A model generated the notes under the pieces. The model had not been told where the DNA came from. It made no database searches and was given only the letters and a program-made list of their open reading frames with translations. The translations under genes and the position numbers were made by a program. Positions 35,901 through 44,685 of a DNA stretch of 64,000 nt are shown in pieces; position 1 is the first letter of the stretch, and each line of letters begins with the position of its first letter. Source of the stretch: Streptomyces sp. NBC_01317 (GTDB lineage Bacteria; Actinomycetota; Actinomycetes; Streptomycetales; Streptomycetaceae); contig NZ_CP108393.1 of the NCBI RefSeq assembly GCF_035961655.1, positions 3,083,501 to 3,147,500 on the forward strand, read 5' to 3'.

Positions 35901-38900
35901 GCGCCGGCCGAGTTGTACTCGTAGTGCGTGGTGTCGAAACCGACGCTGGGCGTCGGCCGGTGCTGGAGCAGGTCGGTCGTGTTTCCCCGCGCGTCGCTGA
36001 CCGTAGTGGTCGGCGTGGCACCCTTCGGCGGAATCATGGTGATTCGGTCGCCGCGGTACGTCGTACTGGTGGTGGAGGTCACCCGTGCGCCGTCGTCGTC
36101 ACCCGCGATCTGCTGGGATTTGACCGTGCGGCCGAGCCCGTCGAACGTGTTCCAGGTCTGGGTCTCGACAGAGAGCGAGTTGTCCAGTTTGACGGCGGCC
36201 GTGGAGGGCGCCGAGGGGTTGTAGTAGGGCGCGAATGCCTTCTCGACCAGTCCCCGCTCGTCGTAGAACGTGTCCGTGACCAAGCGGCCGCCCTTCGGCC
36301 CGGGGGCCTGTGTCTGGCGGGGGCGCAGGAATCCATCGAGGAGTTCGTAGCTGGTCAGCTGGCCAGTCCCAGCGAGGGTCCTCGTGCCGACCGCGACGGG
36401 GTTGCTGCCGTCGACGGTGTAGGTGAATTCGAAACTGGCGACCGGAAACGAGCTCCTGGGACGATTGGGCAGCCAGATCCTCAGGTTTCGGCCGAGTGCG
36501 TCGTACGTGGTCTCCGTACGCTTGAGGTTCGTGTCAACGACGATGGTGGGCTGACCCCTAAGTGGGTCATACGTAGTCGTCACGACCTGCGCCGTGGCCG
36601 CGTCGCCCGCCGTCGCGGGCGGCGTCGTCACGGTCGATGTCTTGGCGAATCCGGTCGCCGGGGCGTACGCGGTGGTCGTGGTCCTGCCGTCGGCGCGGGC
36701 CATCCGCACGGGCGCGGTCGTCTCTGTGGCAGTGACCGTCGCGGAGATGTCCTTCTCGCTGAGCTGGCGACCGTAGGTGTCGTAGCCCGACTCCGACTCC
36801 AGGTAAGTGGCGGTGGTGCCGTTGTGGGAGCTCAGCTTCGCCTCGCGTGTCGCATCGCCCTTGGTGGGTGCCTTCCCGTAGTCCTGCCCGTCGTATGCGG
36901 TCCGCACGTCCGAGATGACGTCCTTGGCACGCTTGGGGGTGTCGGCGCACTTGCCGGCGACAAGCTCGGCGCGGGACGGGGCGTCGAAGATCCAGGCCGA
37001 GTCGTTGTCGACGTACGTGGTGCGGGTGCACTGGTTGTCGGCAGAGGTGGACTCGTCCCCGAAGTCGTCGGTCTGGATGACCCGGCCGGCTTTGGTCTCC
37101 AAGATGTTGACCCGGTTGGTCGTCCGCCAGGAGGTACCAGCCCCGTCGTCGAGAGAGGTCCAGGTGCGGGCTGAGGCTATGCCGGTCAGGTTGGCGGTGG
37201 TGGTGCCCCAGGAGCGGACTCGCTTCGCCGTCTCGTGGTGCCAGGGCGTGCTGACGGTCTTTTCGAGGACCTTCCCGCCGGGGCCGTCGTATTGCTCGGT
37301 CCGGTACTCGAAGCCGACCGCGGAGTCGTGGTCCGTGATCGTGCCGCCGTTACCGTCGGACACGGTGACCGTCTTCGTGCCACCGGCGGGCGCCGCCTTG
37401 TCGCCGTCCATTCCGCGCAGGAAGTAGTGGTCAGTCTGGGACTTCATGCCCACCGGGTCCGCACCGCCTGTCTGCACCCGGACGTGGCCGTAACCGCGCC
37501 AGGTGGACCAGGTCTTGTACTTCTCCTTGGTCAGTCCGTCATCGTCGTCGTAGTGCCAGGCCGCGCCGTCGAGGTAGCTGTACCGCGTGGTCATGTCCGG
37601 CGAAAGCTGGGCGCGGTCCTTCTGCGTCACCAAGTCAACGACGTACTTGTTGAACCACTGGAGGCTCGGATCGGCGTCTCCCTGCCGGGTGAAGAACACT
37701 GGGTAGCAACGGGTGGAGTTGGTCTGCGGAGTCGGCAGGTTCGCGGCGTCGCAGGGCGCGGTCGAGTAGTTGACGACTACCCTGCCTCCGGACTCGTCCT
37801 CCACCACGTTCAACCGCTCCTTGATGAACGGAGAAGTATCGTCGCCGGGCAGGTCAAGGCGATTGGCACGCTGGTCGTAACCGAAGGTCACCTTGGGGAG
37901 CGTGATCGCCGGGGCGGCAGAGGATCCGGTGTGCTCAACGGAATCGAGGAGCAGTTGACGGTCGATGTCCGCCATGCCCCAGTGGTGAGCGAGCTTCCAG
38001 GAGTCGACCGCGTCGTACGCACCGTCGGTGCCCAGGACACTGGTGGTGACGTCGGTCAGACGCTTGCGCGTCCAGAACGTGGGCGCCGCGGAGTTCGTGC
38101 AGTCCTTGCCCGCCACGCAGTTCAGGTCCCACGGCGTGTCGTACCAGTAGGACGCCTTGTCGTCGATCGTGGCGGCCGCGCAGGTCACGCCCGCCTCGGG
38201 CAGGCATCGTTCGGACGAGGTGAAGTCCGCCGTGGCCAATGCCTTGGCGCTGTAGACCGTCGTGGACCGGAGGCCATACTCGATACGGTCCAGCGTGCCG
38301 CCGCGGGTGTACGCGGTCTCGTCAGCGGGCTTCAGGTTCCGGCCGTAGTAGTTCGTCTCTTTGTCGTAGTAATAGGCGATCGCGTTGCCGCGGGGGTCGA
38401 CGGCGTAGTCGAGATTCCAGCGCCAGGCCTGCTGGCACCAGGAGTCGGCGAAGGCGGCGGCGTGGCACTTCTCGCCCGTGTCGTTGCCGTACACCGGCAG
38501 CGTCCAGGTCGAGTCGGTGGTCTCGTTACCGGACTTCCAGCCGGGCAGTTTGTGATAACCGAAGTAGTACTGGACCCCGTCGGTGGTGGTGACGCGCCAG
38601 TACTCCTGGTCGTTGTCTCCGTTGTCACGCACGTCGGTCGCCGAGCCGTAGATCCGCTCGACCTTGGTGCCGTCGTCGCCCTTGACCTTGAAAGCGTCGG
38701 TGCCGTCGGGGATGAGCTCGCCCGAGTGCCCGTTGAAGGACAGCGTGGCGTTGTCGTAGCCCCAGCACATGTCGCCCGGCTTGAGCCCGTCGGCGTTCTT
38801 GACACCCTCGTCGACGCAGGACTTGTAGCTGCGTTCGATGAAACCGGGCGACAGGTCGAAGCCGTCACCAGCCCAGGACGACTGGTTGTTGGTGCTGGAG

Positions 38901-39853
38901 GTACGCCCGTCGACGCCGGCCGACGAATACGTCAGACCCACCTGCGGGACGAAGCCTCCGGGAACCTGAGGCACGGGCATGTCGTACGACCACGAGAAGT
39001 CCCCCGTGTTCAGGTTCGTCTGCCAGGCCGACGAGGCGGACAGCTGGCTGGCCGTGTAGTCGCCGTGATCGCTGGAGGCCGCGGTGGTGACCGCCAGCAG
39101 TATCGGCTCGTATGCGCCGTTCTCCTCGGCGGGCAGGGTCAGACCCGTGGCGGTGAGGGTCTGCGTCACCGAGTTGTTGCGTGCAGCGACGGGCTCGGCG
39201 GCCGAGCACTCGCGCGCGCCGGGACGGGTGGCCGCACAGGCCGGCAGCTGTACGAGCCTGAGGCGGGTCGCGTAGGCACCGCCGTAGGCTTGGGCGAACG
39301 CCGCGTAGTCAACGCCGACGCCGAACGCTTCGCCGTCTGCGCCGGGCACGCGCTGGACGGAGAAGAGCATGCCCTCCACACCGGCGCGCTCGGCCGTCTT
39401 CCTGTCGAGCACCCGGACTGTGGCTCTGCCCGACAGGGGAGTGTCCGTTCCAGCAGAAGCAGCGGAGCCCGTCGAGCGTCCCTTGGAGGACATCGTCTTC
39501 GTTGCTGAAGCGGTCAGGGTGATCGGCAGCTTTCCGGCCTTCACCCATGGAGCGGATTCGGCCGCGCCGGCGGACGGGAGCGAGACCGTGGCGGATCCCA
39601 CCCCGGGCCAGGCCTCCAGAGGCGCCTCGGCCGGTGTCTTCGGCCCCTTTCCAGTCGTACGGGGAAGTGCCTTCACCCCGTGCCCCGACAGCGCCTTCTC
39701 CGAAGCGGGAACCTTCGGCAGCGTGCTCCTCGCCTCCGCCGGACTCATCGTGACGGCCTGCACCAGCGTGCAGACCATCACCGCCGCCAACGACAGCGCG
39801 ATCCTGCGCCGCGTCCGGGTCTGCCCTCTCCCCGCCATGCCCCGCTCCATCAT
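32990..39853 (-). CDS. Full-length Rhs polymorphic toxin with PT-HINT and zinc-nuclease-like tip
   Basis: A 2287-residue secreted protein. An Arg-rich start and signal peptide (IALSLAAVMVCTLVQAVTM) are followed by a beta-rich N-terminal region (VGLTYSSAGVDGRTSSTNNQ) and a long series of YD repeats forming the Rhs shell (YDALGRNLRIWLP, YDQRGNRISSHDPD), closed by GAREYDPSLGRFLSVDP. A PT-HINT domain (HSFLPGTGVLLADGTTKAIE to VLVHNAGG) should release the last about 110 residues. That tip has CHTC, then VPDHQP, then CLPC, an HNH-like zinc-binding nuclease arrangement. The cognate Imm21 gene overlaps the stop. The companion LamG protein gene lies 105 bp upstream. Confidence 0.9.
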   Translation of the reverse strand: MMERGMAGRGQTRTRRRIALSLAAVMVCTLVQAVTMSPAEARSTLPKVPASEKALSGHGVKALPRTTGKGPKTPAEAPLEAWPGVGSATVSLPSAGAAESAPWVKAGKLPITLTASATKTMSSKGRSTGSAASAGTDTPLSGRATVRVLDRKTAERAGVEGMLFSVQRVPGADGEAFGVGVDYAAFAQAYGGAYATRLRLVQLPACAATRPGARECSAAEPVAARNNSVTQTLTATGLTLPAEENGAYEPILLAVTTAASSDHGDYTASQLSASSAWQTNLNTGDFSWSYDMPVPQVPGGFVPQVGLTYSSAGVDGRTSSTNNQSSWAGDGFDLSPGFIERSYKSCVDEGVKNADGLKPGDMCWGYDNATLSFNGHSGELIPDGTDAFKVKGDDGTKVERIYGSATDVRDNGDNDQEYWRVTTTDGVQYYFGYHKLPGWKSGNETTDSTWTLPVYGNDTGEKCHAAAFADSWCQQAWRWNLDYAVDPRGNAIAYYYDKETNYYGRNLKPADETAYTRGGTLDRIEYGLRSTTVYSAKALATADFTSSERCLPEAGVTCAAATIDDKASYWYDTPWDLNCVAGKDCTNSAAPTFWTRKRLTDVTTSVLGTDGAYDAVDSWKLAHHWGMADIDRQLLLDSVEHTGSSAAPAITLPKVTFGYDQRANRLDLPGDDTSPFIKERLNVVEDESGGRVVVNYSTAPCDAANLPTPQTNSTRCYPVFFTRQGDADPSLQWFNKYVVDLVTQKDRAQLSPDMTTRYSYLDGAAWHYDDDDGLTKEKYKTWSTWRGYGHVRVQTGGADPVGMKSQTDHYFLRGMDGDKAAPAGGTKTVTVSDGNGGTITDHDSAVGFEYRTEQYDGPGGKVLEKTVSTPWHHETAKRVRSWGTTTANLTGIASARTWTSLDDGAGTSWRTTNRVNILETKAGRVIQTDDFGDESTSADNQCTRTTYVDNDSAWIFDAPSRAELVAGKCADTPKRAKDVISDVRTAYDGQDYGKAPTKGDATREAKLSSHNGTTATYLESESGYDTYGRQLSEKDISATVTATETTAPVRMARADGRTTTTAYAPATGFAKTSTVTTPPATAGDAATAQVVTTTYDPLRGQPTIVVDTNLKRTETTYDALGRNLRIWLPNRPRSSFPVASFEFTYTVDGSNPVAVGTRTLAGTGQLTSYELLDGFLRPRQTQAPGPKGGRLVTDTFYDERGLVEKAFAPYYNPSAPSTAAVKLDNSLSVETQTWNTFDGLGRTVKSQQIAGDDDGARVTSTTSTTYRGDRITMIPPKGATPTTTVSDARGNTTDLLQHRPTPSVGFDTTHYEYNSAGALIEVTDPSANKWTFGYDQRGNRISSHDPDKGDSSSFYDDRDQLIWSKDANQKTITHVYDGLGRETETHEGDASGPLLTKRTWDPSGAEGQLDSVSRYIGGASGVAYTTSYSQYDTLYRPNRVTTNIPSVKGEEALAGSYQSNTKYNVDGTVQSVSYPAVGNLPAETVVPTYDEVLRPVRLAGSLTQSTYIDGTIYSFTGKPLTYTYRNGGAKTQVNNTYELGTQRLSNSAVNRENVLGTDKSATYGYDEAGNVTSVRDVSRAGTDNQCFIYDYLGRLTEAWTQGTQTCGETPGAGLLGGPAPYWQSYSYDAGGNRLSDTNHDLSGDASKDVKRTFSYPDPGGVRPHAVTQVDTAGPTGTSSDNFTYDAAGNTKSRTLGGNTQTLAWDTEGHLQQVTVPDGAGGTKTLASYVYDADGNRLIQRTESETILYLGSTEIRLTKGTTSPKGTQYFDIGDGNQAIRTDDNKLSFLIGDHNGTSELAVNAADGAMQQRRSTPFGDPRGTSPTSWPGQNGFVGGTKDTTTGLTHLGAREYDPSLGRFLSVDPVMVTSDPQQMNGYAYGSNNPLTHADPSGACPNIDCPTRPCANCENNPPGHAAKPPKLTAAGQAAVKQQKRDTVRAQTVKKTPVVEVIQKVGWDLFKSYIGLDDIQSCVSGSVAGCGSLLIGVIPWTAGPKKALELTKSAWKIAKAIRKWRKEQKWADQILESGGSCAVPHSFLPGTGVLLADGTTKAIEDVQTGDVVVVTDPDTGRTTKKKVVATITTEDDKQFTRLTVATPDGASTLDATDTHPFWVPALKAWVNAGDLKPGQTLRTSVGTHVQIAKVVHYAKRQRTHDLTVDDVHTYYVVAGATPVLVHNAGGRSDPEVVCTLGNFAQESIPAASKSQKFTPEERRRIDEIGQAFGCHTCGSIDPFTKSGHYVPDHQPISSWVPNGTPQRLYPQCLPCSRQQAGWARQLAPIMKPLYELKGK

Positions 39854-39958
39854 GTCCGCCTGTCTCCCGCTGCGCGCGCAGCTCTCACCCCGGCCTGCCG
39901 GCCCGCGGGACGCTGTCCTGAAAATGACCTCGGTGATGCCGTGACCGCTCTCCGGCGG

Positions 39959-42900
39959 CTACCTCGGCCCGGGCGTGGTGGGGATGTCCTGACCGCTGGC
40001 CAGTGCCGCCACCTGTGTGTCGCTCGCCGCTCCCGCGAAGGCCCACACGTCGTCGACGGCTCCGCTCCAGTACTCGCCCCAAGTGGTGGCACTGGTCTTG
40101 ACGCGCCCCAGTTGGAGGCCCTTGGCGGCCGTGAACGGCAGTACCGAGGAGTTCCACGGCACCGATTCCGTACAGCCGGGTTCGTCGGGATTCCCGTCTT
40201 CGTCATCGTCGACACACAGCGCCGGAATCAGTTGCCCGTCGACGTACAGCCGCATCTGTCCCGCGTAGGCGTCGTACACGACCGCGAGGTGGTTCCAGGA
40301 ACTGTTGATCTGGAAGTTGGAGCTTTCGGCCGTCGCCGTCGCCGCCGTGGCACTGTCGCCGCTCGCCATGACGAGCTGCCAGCGTCCGGCGTTGGCCGGG
40401 TCCGCCTTGTCTGGGACATAACGCACCGCGAAACCGCTGGTGTTGGTCCCAGCCATGCTCATCACCGTGACCGGCTTGGTGGGCCGGGACGGCGCTGTCA
40501 CCCACGCGCTGACGGTGAAGCTGCTGGCCGTGTCCACCGGCGAGGTGGTCGTGGAGGCAAATCCCGTACTGGTTCCGCCCAGGAGCAGACCGCCGGTGCC
40601 CACCATCGTGTTGGACGCGTCGATACGCGCACCGCTTCCGAGGGAAAGCGCCCGCGCGATGTGGTCCTCACGGGTGAGGTCGTCCGGACTCGTGAGGGGT
40701 GTGCCCGAACTGGCGTCCAGCTTCCAGCGCCCCTCGATGCTCACCTGCGCGTCGAACAGTTCGGCGATCTCCGGTGCGGAGAGAGCGCGATCGTACAACT
40801 GAACACCGGAGATCTGCCCCGGGAACAAACTGTCCAGCGCGCCGTTGTACGAACCGGCTCCGATCTGGACGGCGCCTCCCGCGTAAAAGGGGGAGTCGAA
40901 CTTTGTGGTCGACACCCACTTGCCTTGCACATAGAGCCTGAGATCGTTGGTGACCGCGTCGTAGGAGCCGACGACCTGGGTCCACTCACCCCCCGGTGCC
41001 CTGTTCGGGTCTCCTTGTGCGGCACGGACAGGAGCGCCGTCGGCGGTGTCTGCCGAGTACTGGTTGAACGCCCAGCCGTACGTAGGTGAGTAGTAGAGCT
41101 CGAAGCCCGGCTTCACCGTCCCCGCCTGGGTGGCAATGATCGCGGCGTGGGTGGGCTTGGTCTTGGGGAGTTTCGCCCAGGCCGCGACCGAGAAGCTGCG
41201 CTGGTTGTTCAGATGCGGAACTCCGGCGGTGGCGTAGTCGTCGATCCCGTCCAGGCTGAGCGCCTTGCCCGCCCGGCCCGGCTGGCCCGGCTTGGCCCCG
41301 CCCTTGAACACCGCAGGAGCGACCTCCGCCCGTCCGGCCACCTGTGTGGTCGGCTCACCCTGGTCGTCGGTGGCGGGATCGTCGAGGGGTATCACTGCAC
41401 GGGCCGGGCGTCCGATGCCTGACTGCTTGGTGTAGAGACGGCCGACCTCGGTGGCCGACAGGGGTTTGTCGTAGAGGCGGACATCGTCGACCGTCCCGGG
41501 GAAGAAGCTGGCCTGCGCACCGGCGTAGGAACCCGCGCCGATCTGTAGTCCACGACGTGCGCTCCAGGGCTGTGTGTACGGCACTGAGCCGGCCACGGCC
41601 CCGTTGACGTACAGCGAAAGCTCGTCGGTCCCGGAGTTGTAGGTACCCGCCAGGTGCACCCACTCCGACGCCTTGACTCCGCCGGCGGTTGCCTGCATCA
41701 CGCGTACGGGGGTCGCGTTGGGCGTGTCTGCGACGTACTGGTTGAACGCCCAGCGGTCGAAGGTTTTCGAGTAGTACAGCTCAAAGCCGGGTGCGTTGTT
41801 GCCGGGCTGTGCCGCGATGACGGCGGCCGCGTCGGGCACCTTGTCCAGCTTTGCCCAGGCCGAGACCGAGAATCCGGAGGACGTGTCCACCGTGGGAATG
41901 TCGGACTGCGCGAAGTCGTCCGTGCCGTCGAGGGACATCGCGGTGCCACTGACGCCGGGAACGCCAGGGGCACCGAGCACCGGTCCACCGTGGAGGTCCA
42001 GCGTCCGCTCTCCGCCCGAGCCGACCGCCTGGGTCGCCCCCGTGTCCTCGTCCAGGCTCCACTGGGCGCGGACCGGCTGCCCGGCCTTCACGCGGAAGCG
42101 GTAGGACACCGGCTCACTCGCGTTGCCCGCAGCGTCGAAGCTCTTCGCGAAGACGAAATTGGTCCCCGACCTGGTGGGACGGAAGCTGACCGTCCTGGCC
42201 GCACCACCGGTCGTCGTGAGCTGATTCGCCGACGAGGGTTCCTCGTTCACACCGAACCAGTACTTCGTGACGGTCGTGTCCGTGGATGAGATGGTGAAAG
42301 TGCCGTACTGGCCGACCCCGTCGTACGAGGGATCTTTCGAGTCACTGTCGTCCACGGCTGGATAGTCACCGGACGCCACGGTCGGGCCGGGCGGCACGCT
42401 GGTGTCCCAGACGAAGTAGCAGCCGGTGGCGGACCCCGCAGCAGACCATGGCGAGTAGCTGTAAGACTTGCCCTCGTCGTAGTCGACGGCCCGGACGAAC
42501 CACGCCACCGTCTTGTTCTTGGGAATCTTCTTCCCGTTCGACAGCGTCTCGGTCAGGCGGGTGGAGAAGTTACTGCCAGACTTGTCATGGGCCATCTTCG
42601 CGGACGTCCACTGCGCGGCAAAGCCACTGCCCGAGTCCCACCACACCTGGAACTGGACGCTCACCTCGTCGCCATCAGGATCTTTGACCCCGTTCGCCGT
42701 GATCTTCGGGAGGGATCGAATGGAGATCTTGTTCTCGGGCTTCTTGCAGGACCCGCCCGGTTCCATCACCAATTGCGACATCGCGACCTGCTTGGGCGAC
42801 TGGTTGAATTTGACCCGTAGATAGGTGTCGTCCGTGAACCGCTTCCAGCCGTATTTGTCGTCCTCGTTCGACGCGCGCAACCCGAAGGAGGTGGTGGACG

Positions 42901-44311
42901 AGCCGTGCGTCGCGGCGTACTTCACGCCGGACGTTGCGTCGAACTCCACGTCCCCTGCGGGGCAGGACGAACTGTTGCCCTTGGCCACATCCCGTGTGTC
43001 GAGTTTCTGAAGCCAGTTGTCGCTGGAACTGTTCCATGTCGTCGACGAGTTGAAGCCCTTCGTCCGCCAGAGCTCCACCGATCGCCCATCACACGACCCC
43101 GACCAGGTCTCGCGTGCGACGAAGGTGGCACTGAGGATCGACTTACCACCGAAGTCGGCCGTCGGGAAGGTGTAGAAGATCCGCTTCACGTCGAACGGGG
43201 CGCAGTAGTCCCATCCGCAATAACCCACGCCCGCGTCCGGGTCACCATTGAACCGCCACTGCGGCGACGACGCCCAGTACCGGGACACCATCGTCCACTC
43301 CCCCGCCTTGGGTGTGTGGGTGGTCGGGTCGATGTAGACCGGGAACGTCGTGTTGGAGTCCTTCAGCATTCCCTGGTCGGGCGTGAGGGTCAATTCACTT
43401 CCGTCCGGGGACACATCGACCCCGATCGGCGCCACATTGGCGGCGTCGCCGATGCCGACCCCAGCGCCGGGTGCGGCCGAGGGGGTATTCACGAGCGCGG
43501 CCTTCCGCTGTGCGCCCTGCGCGGGAGAAGCCGACAGGGCCGAGTCCCACATGTACGGCTTCGGTGCCTGGAACACCACGCCCCCGGCACTCTTGTCCAC
43601 TGCCTCCAGGCCGCCGGAGGTCGACTCCGTCAGATCCAGCCCCGGCGAGTCCACCCTCAGTTTGAGCGTGGCGAGCCGGGGATCCTTCGCCGCCTCGGGA
43701 GTGCGAACCACCAGTAGTTCGGAGAAGCCGTCGGTGGCCGAGGTCACCTGGAGATCGATGTCGGGCAGTACGTTCGCGTACGTGGCCGTGTCACCGGCGA
43801 GGGACGGCGTCGGCAACGTTGTCGGCCAGGTGAACGACAGTCGCTTTCCGGCGCGTTCCAGCGTCGCCACGGGGGTAGTGCCACCCCCGGAGAGCACAAG
43901 ACCCACGGCCGCCGCGTTCGGCGTCACGGTGCCGTCCTGACGCCGTGCCAGGGTGTTGTCGATGGTCTTCCACCGCCCGTCGAGCCTGGTCCGTACCGGC
44001 TTGAGGTGCTGCACGGCCTCCAACTGACCGTCGGGAGTGGCGTACACCTCGCTCGACTCGGTGCGCAGGGAAGTGATCTCGACATTCGCGCCGCTGGAGC
44101 GGGCGGCGCTCGCGGCCGCGTCCGAGGGGTCCGACGTTTTGCCGCCCTCGGCCGCGCCAGCGACTGTGGAGGTGGCCGCCTCTGCGGCGCCCGGAGCTGC
44201 GAAGTGCGTCGGCGCTCCGAAGGCGGCCGACGGTAGGGCGCCGACGGCGATCGCCACAGCGACGGCGATCGCCGGCAATCTTCCGGTACCGCGCCCCTGA
44301 CCAGCCTTCAT
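39959..44311 (-). CDS. Secreted LamG-like jelly-roll / DNRLRE protein, Rhs companion
   Basis: A 1450-residue exported protein. The signal peptide (AIAVAVAIAVGALPSAAFGA) is followed by an N-terminal DNRLRE-type beta region (WRFNGDPDAGVGYCGWDYC, SILSATFVARETWSGSC), fibronectin-like linkers, and three LamG-type concanavalin folds at about residues 775-960, 985-1180 and 1190-1430 (FSVSAWAKLDKVPDAA, FSVAAWAKLPKTKPTH, FTVSAWVTAPSRPTKP). Such proteins often precede Rhs genes in Streptomyces and may bind glycans or help present the toxin shell. ATG 44311 is used; GTG 44314 is equally possible. It is transcribed 105 bp ahead of the Rhs gene and is probably in one operon with it. Confidence 0.85.
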   Translation of the reverse strand: MKAGQGRGTGRLPAIAVAVAIAVGALPSAAFGAPTHFAAPGAAEAATSTVAGAAEGGKTSDPSDAAASAARSSGANVEITSLRTESSEVYATPDGQLEAVQHLKPVRTRLDGRWKTIDNTLARRQDGTVTPNAAAVGLVLSGGGTTPVATLERAGKRLSFTWPTTLPTPSLAGDTATYANVLPDIDLQVTSATDGFSELLVVRTPEAAKDPRLATLKLRVDSPGLDLTESTSGGLEAVDKSAGGVVFQAPKPYMWDSALSASPAQGAQRKAALVNTPSAAPGAGVGIGDAANVAPIGVDVSPDGSELTLTPDQGMLKDSNTTFPVYIDPTTHTPKAGEWTMVSRYWASSPQWRFNGDPDAGVGYCGWDYCAPFDVKRIFYTFPTADFGGKSILSATFVARETWSGSCDGRSVELWRTKGFNSSTTWNSSSDNWLQKLDTRDVAKGNSSSCPAGDVEFDATSGVKYAATHGSSTTSFGLRASNEDDKYGWKRFTDDTYLRVKFNQSPKQVAMSQLVMEPGGSCKKPENKISIRSLPKITANGVKDPDGDEVSVQFQVWWDSGSGFAAQWTSAKMAHDKSGSNFSTRLTETLSNGKKIPKNKTVAWFVRAVDYDEGKSYSYSPWSAAGSATGCYFVWDTSVPPGPTVASGDYPAVDDSDSKDPSYDGVGQYGTFTISSTDTTVTKYWFGVNEEPSSANQLTTTGGAARTVSFRPTRSGTNFVFAKSFDAAGNASEPVSYRFRVKAGQPVRAQWSLDEDTGATQAVGSGGERTLDLHGGPVLGAPGVPGVSGTAMSLDGTDDFAQSDIPTVDTSSGFSVSAWAKLDKVPDAAAVIAAQPGNNAPGFELYYSKTFDRWAFNQYVADTPNATPVRVMQATAGGVKASEWVHLAGTYNSGTDELSLYVNGAVAGSVPYTQPWSARRGLQIGAGSYAGAQASFFPGTVDDVRLYDKPLSATEVGRLYTKQSGIGRPARAVIPLDDPATDDQGEPTTQVAGRAEVAPAVFKGGAKPGQPGRAGKALSLDGIDDYATAGVPHLNNQRSFSVAAWAKLPKTKPTHAAIIATQAGTVKPGFELYYSPTYGWAFNQYSADTADGAPVRAAQGDPNRAPGGEWTQVVGSYDAVTNDLRLYVQGKWVSTTKFDSPFYAGGAVQIGAGSYNGALDSLFPGQISGVQLYDRALSAPEIAELFDAQVSIEGRWKLDASSGTPLTSPDDLTREDHIARALSLGSGARIDASNTMVGTGGLLLGGTSTGFASTTTSPVDTASSFTVSAWVTAPSRPTKPVTVMSMAGTNTSGFAVRYVPDKADPANAGRWQLVMASGDSATAATATAESSNFQINSSWNHLAVVYDAYAGQMRLYVDGQLIPALCVDDDEDGNPDEPGCTESVPWNSSVLPFTAAKGLQLGRVKTSATTWGEYWSGAVDDVWAFAGAASDTQVAALASGQDIPTTPGPR

Positions 44312-44417
44312 CACAACGCTCTCCCCCCGACCCGCAGCATCCTCACCATGGGGTCACATGATCTTCATAAGCGTCTCGATCTATTCACTTTGCGAGCGAA
44401 CACGTCAAGGGCAACTC

Positions 44418-44434
44418 TGTCCGATAAACGGACA
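44418..44434. promoter_or_regulatory. Inverted repeat in the 375-bp divergent promoter region
   Basis: TGTCCG and CGGACA with a 5-bp ATAAA spacer lie in an unusually A/T-rich stretch between the LamG/Rhs operon and the STAND ATPase gene. Position and symmetry suggest an operator or promoter-proximal site. Nothing else recognisable was seen in this gap. Confidence 0.35.
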
Positions 44435-44685
44435 CCAGTACGCGTTATCGGCCGCCACACGTCACCGCCCGATAGCCACACCTGCACCATGCGTCACTTT
44501 TTGCACGGAAGTTCTCGCGGCCCAATCCGGGCATGTCGGGTCCTCGACTTCGGTCCAGCGCCGAATCGATCACGCCATCCACCACCTCAGCCTTTACCGT
44601 TCCTTGACCCTGGCCCGGCTCCCTCGCGCTCTCGCTGTGTGCGCAGGACAATGGCCCCTTCGTGGCCATCCGGAGGGGGACGTTC

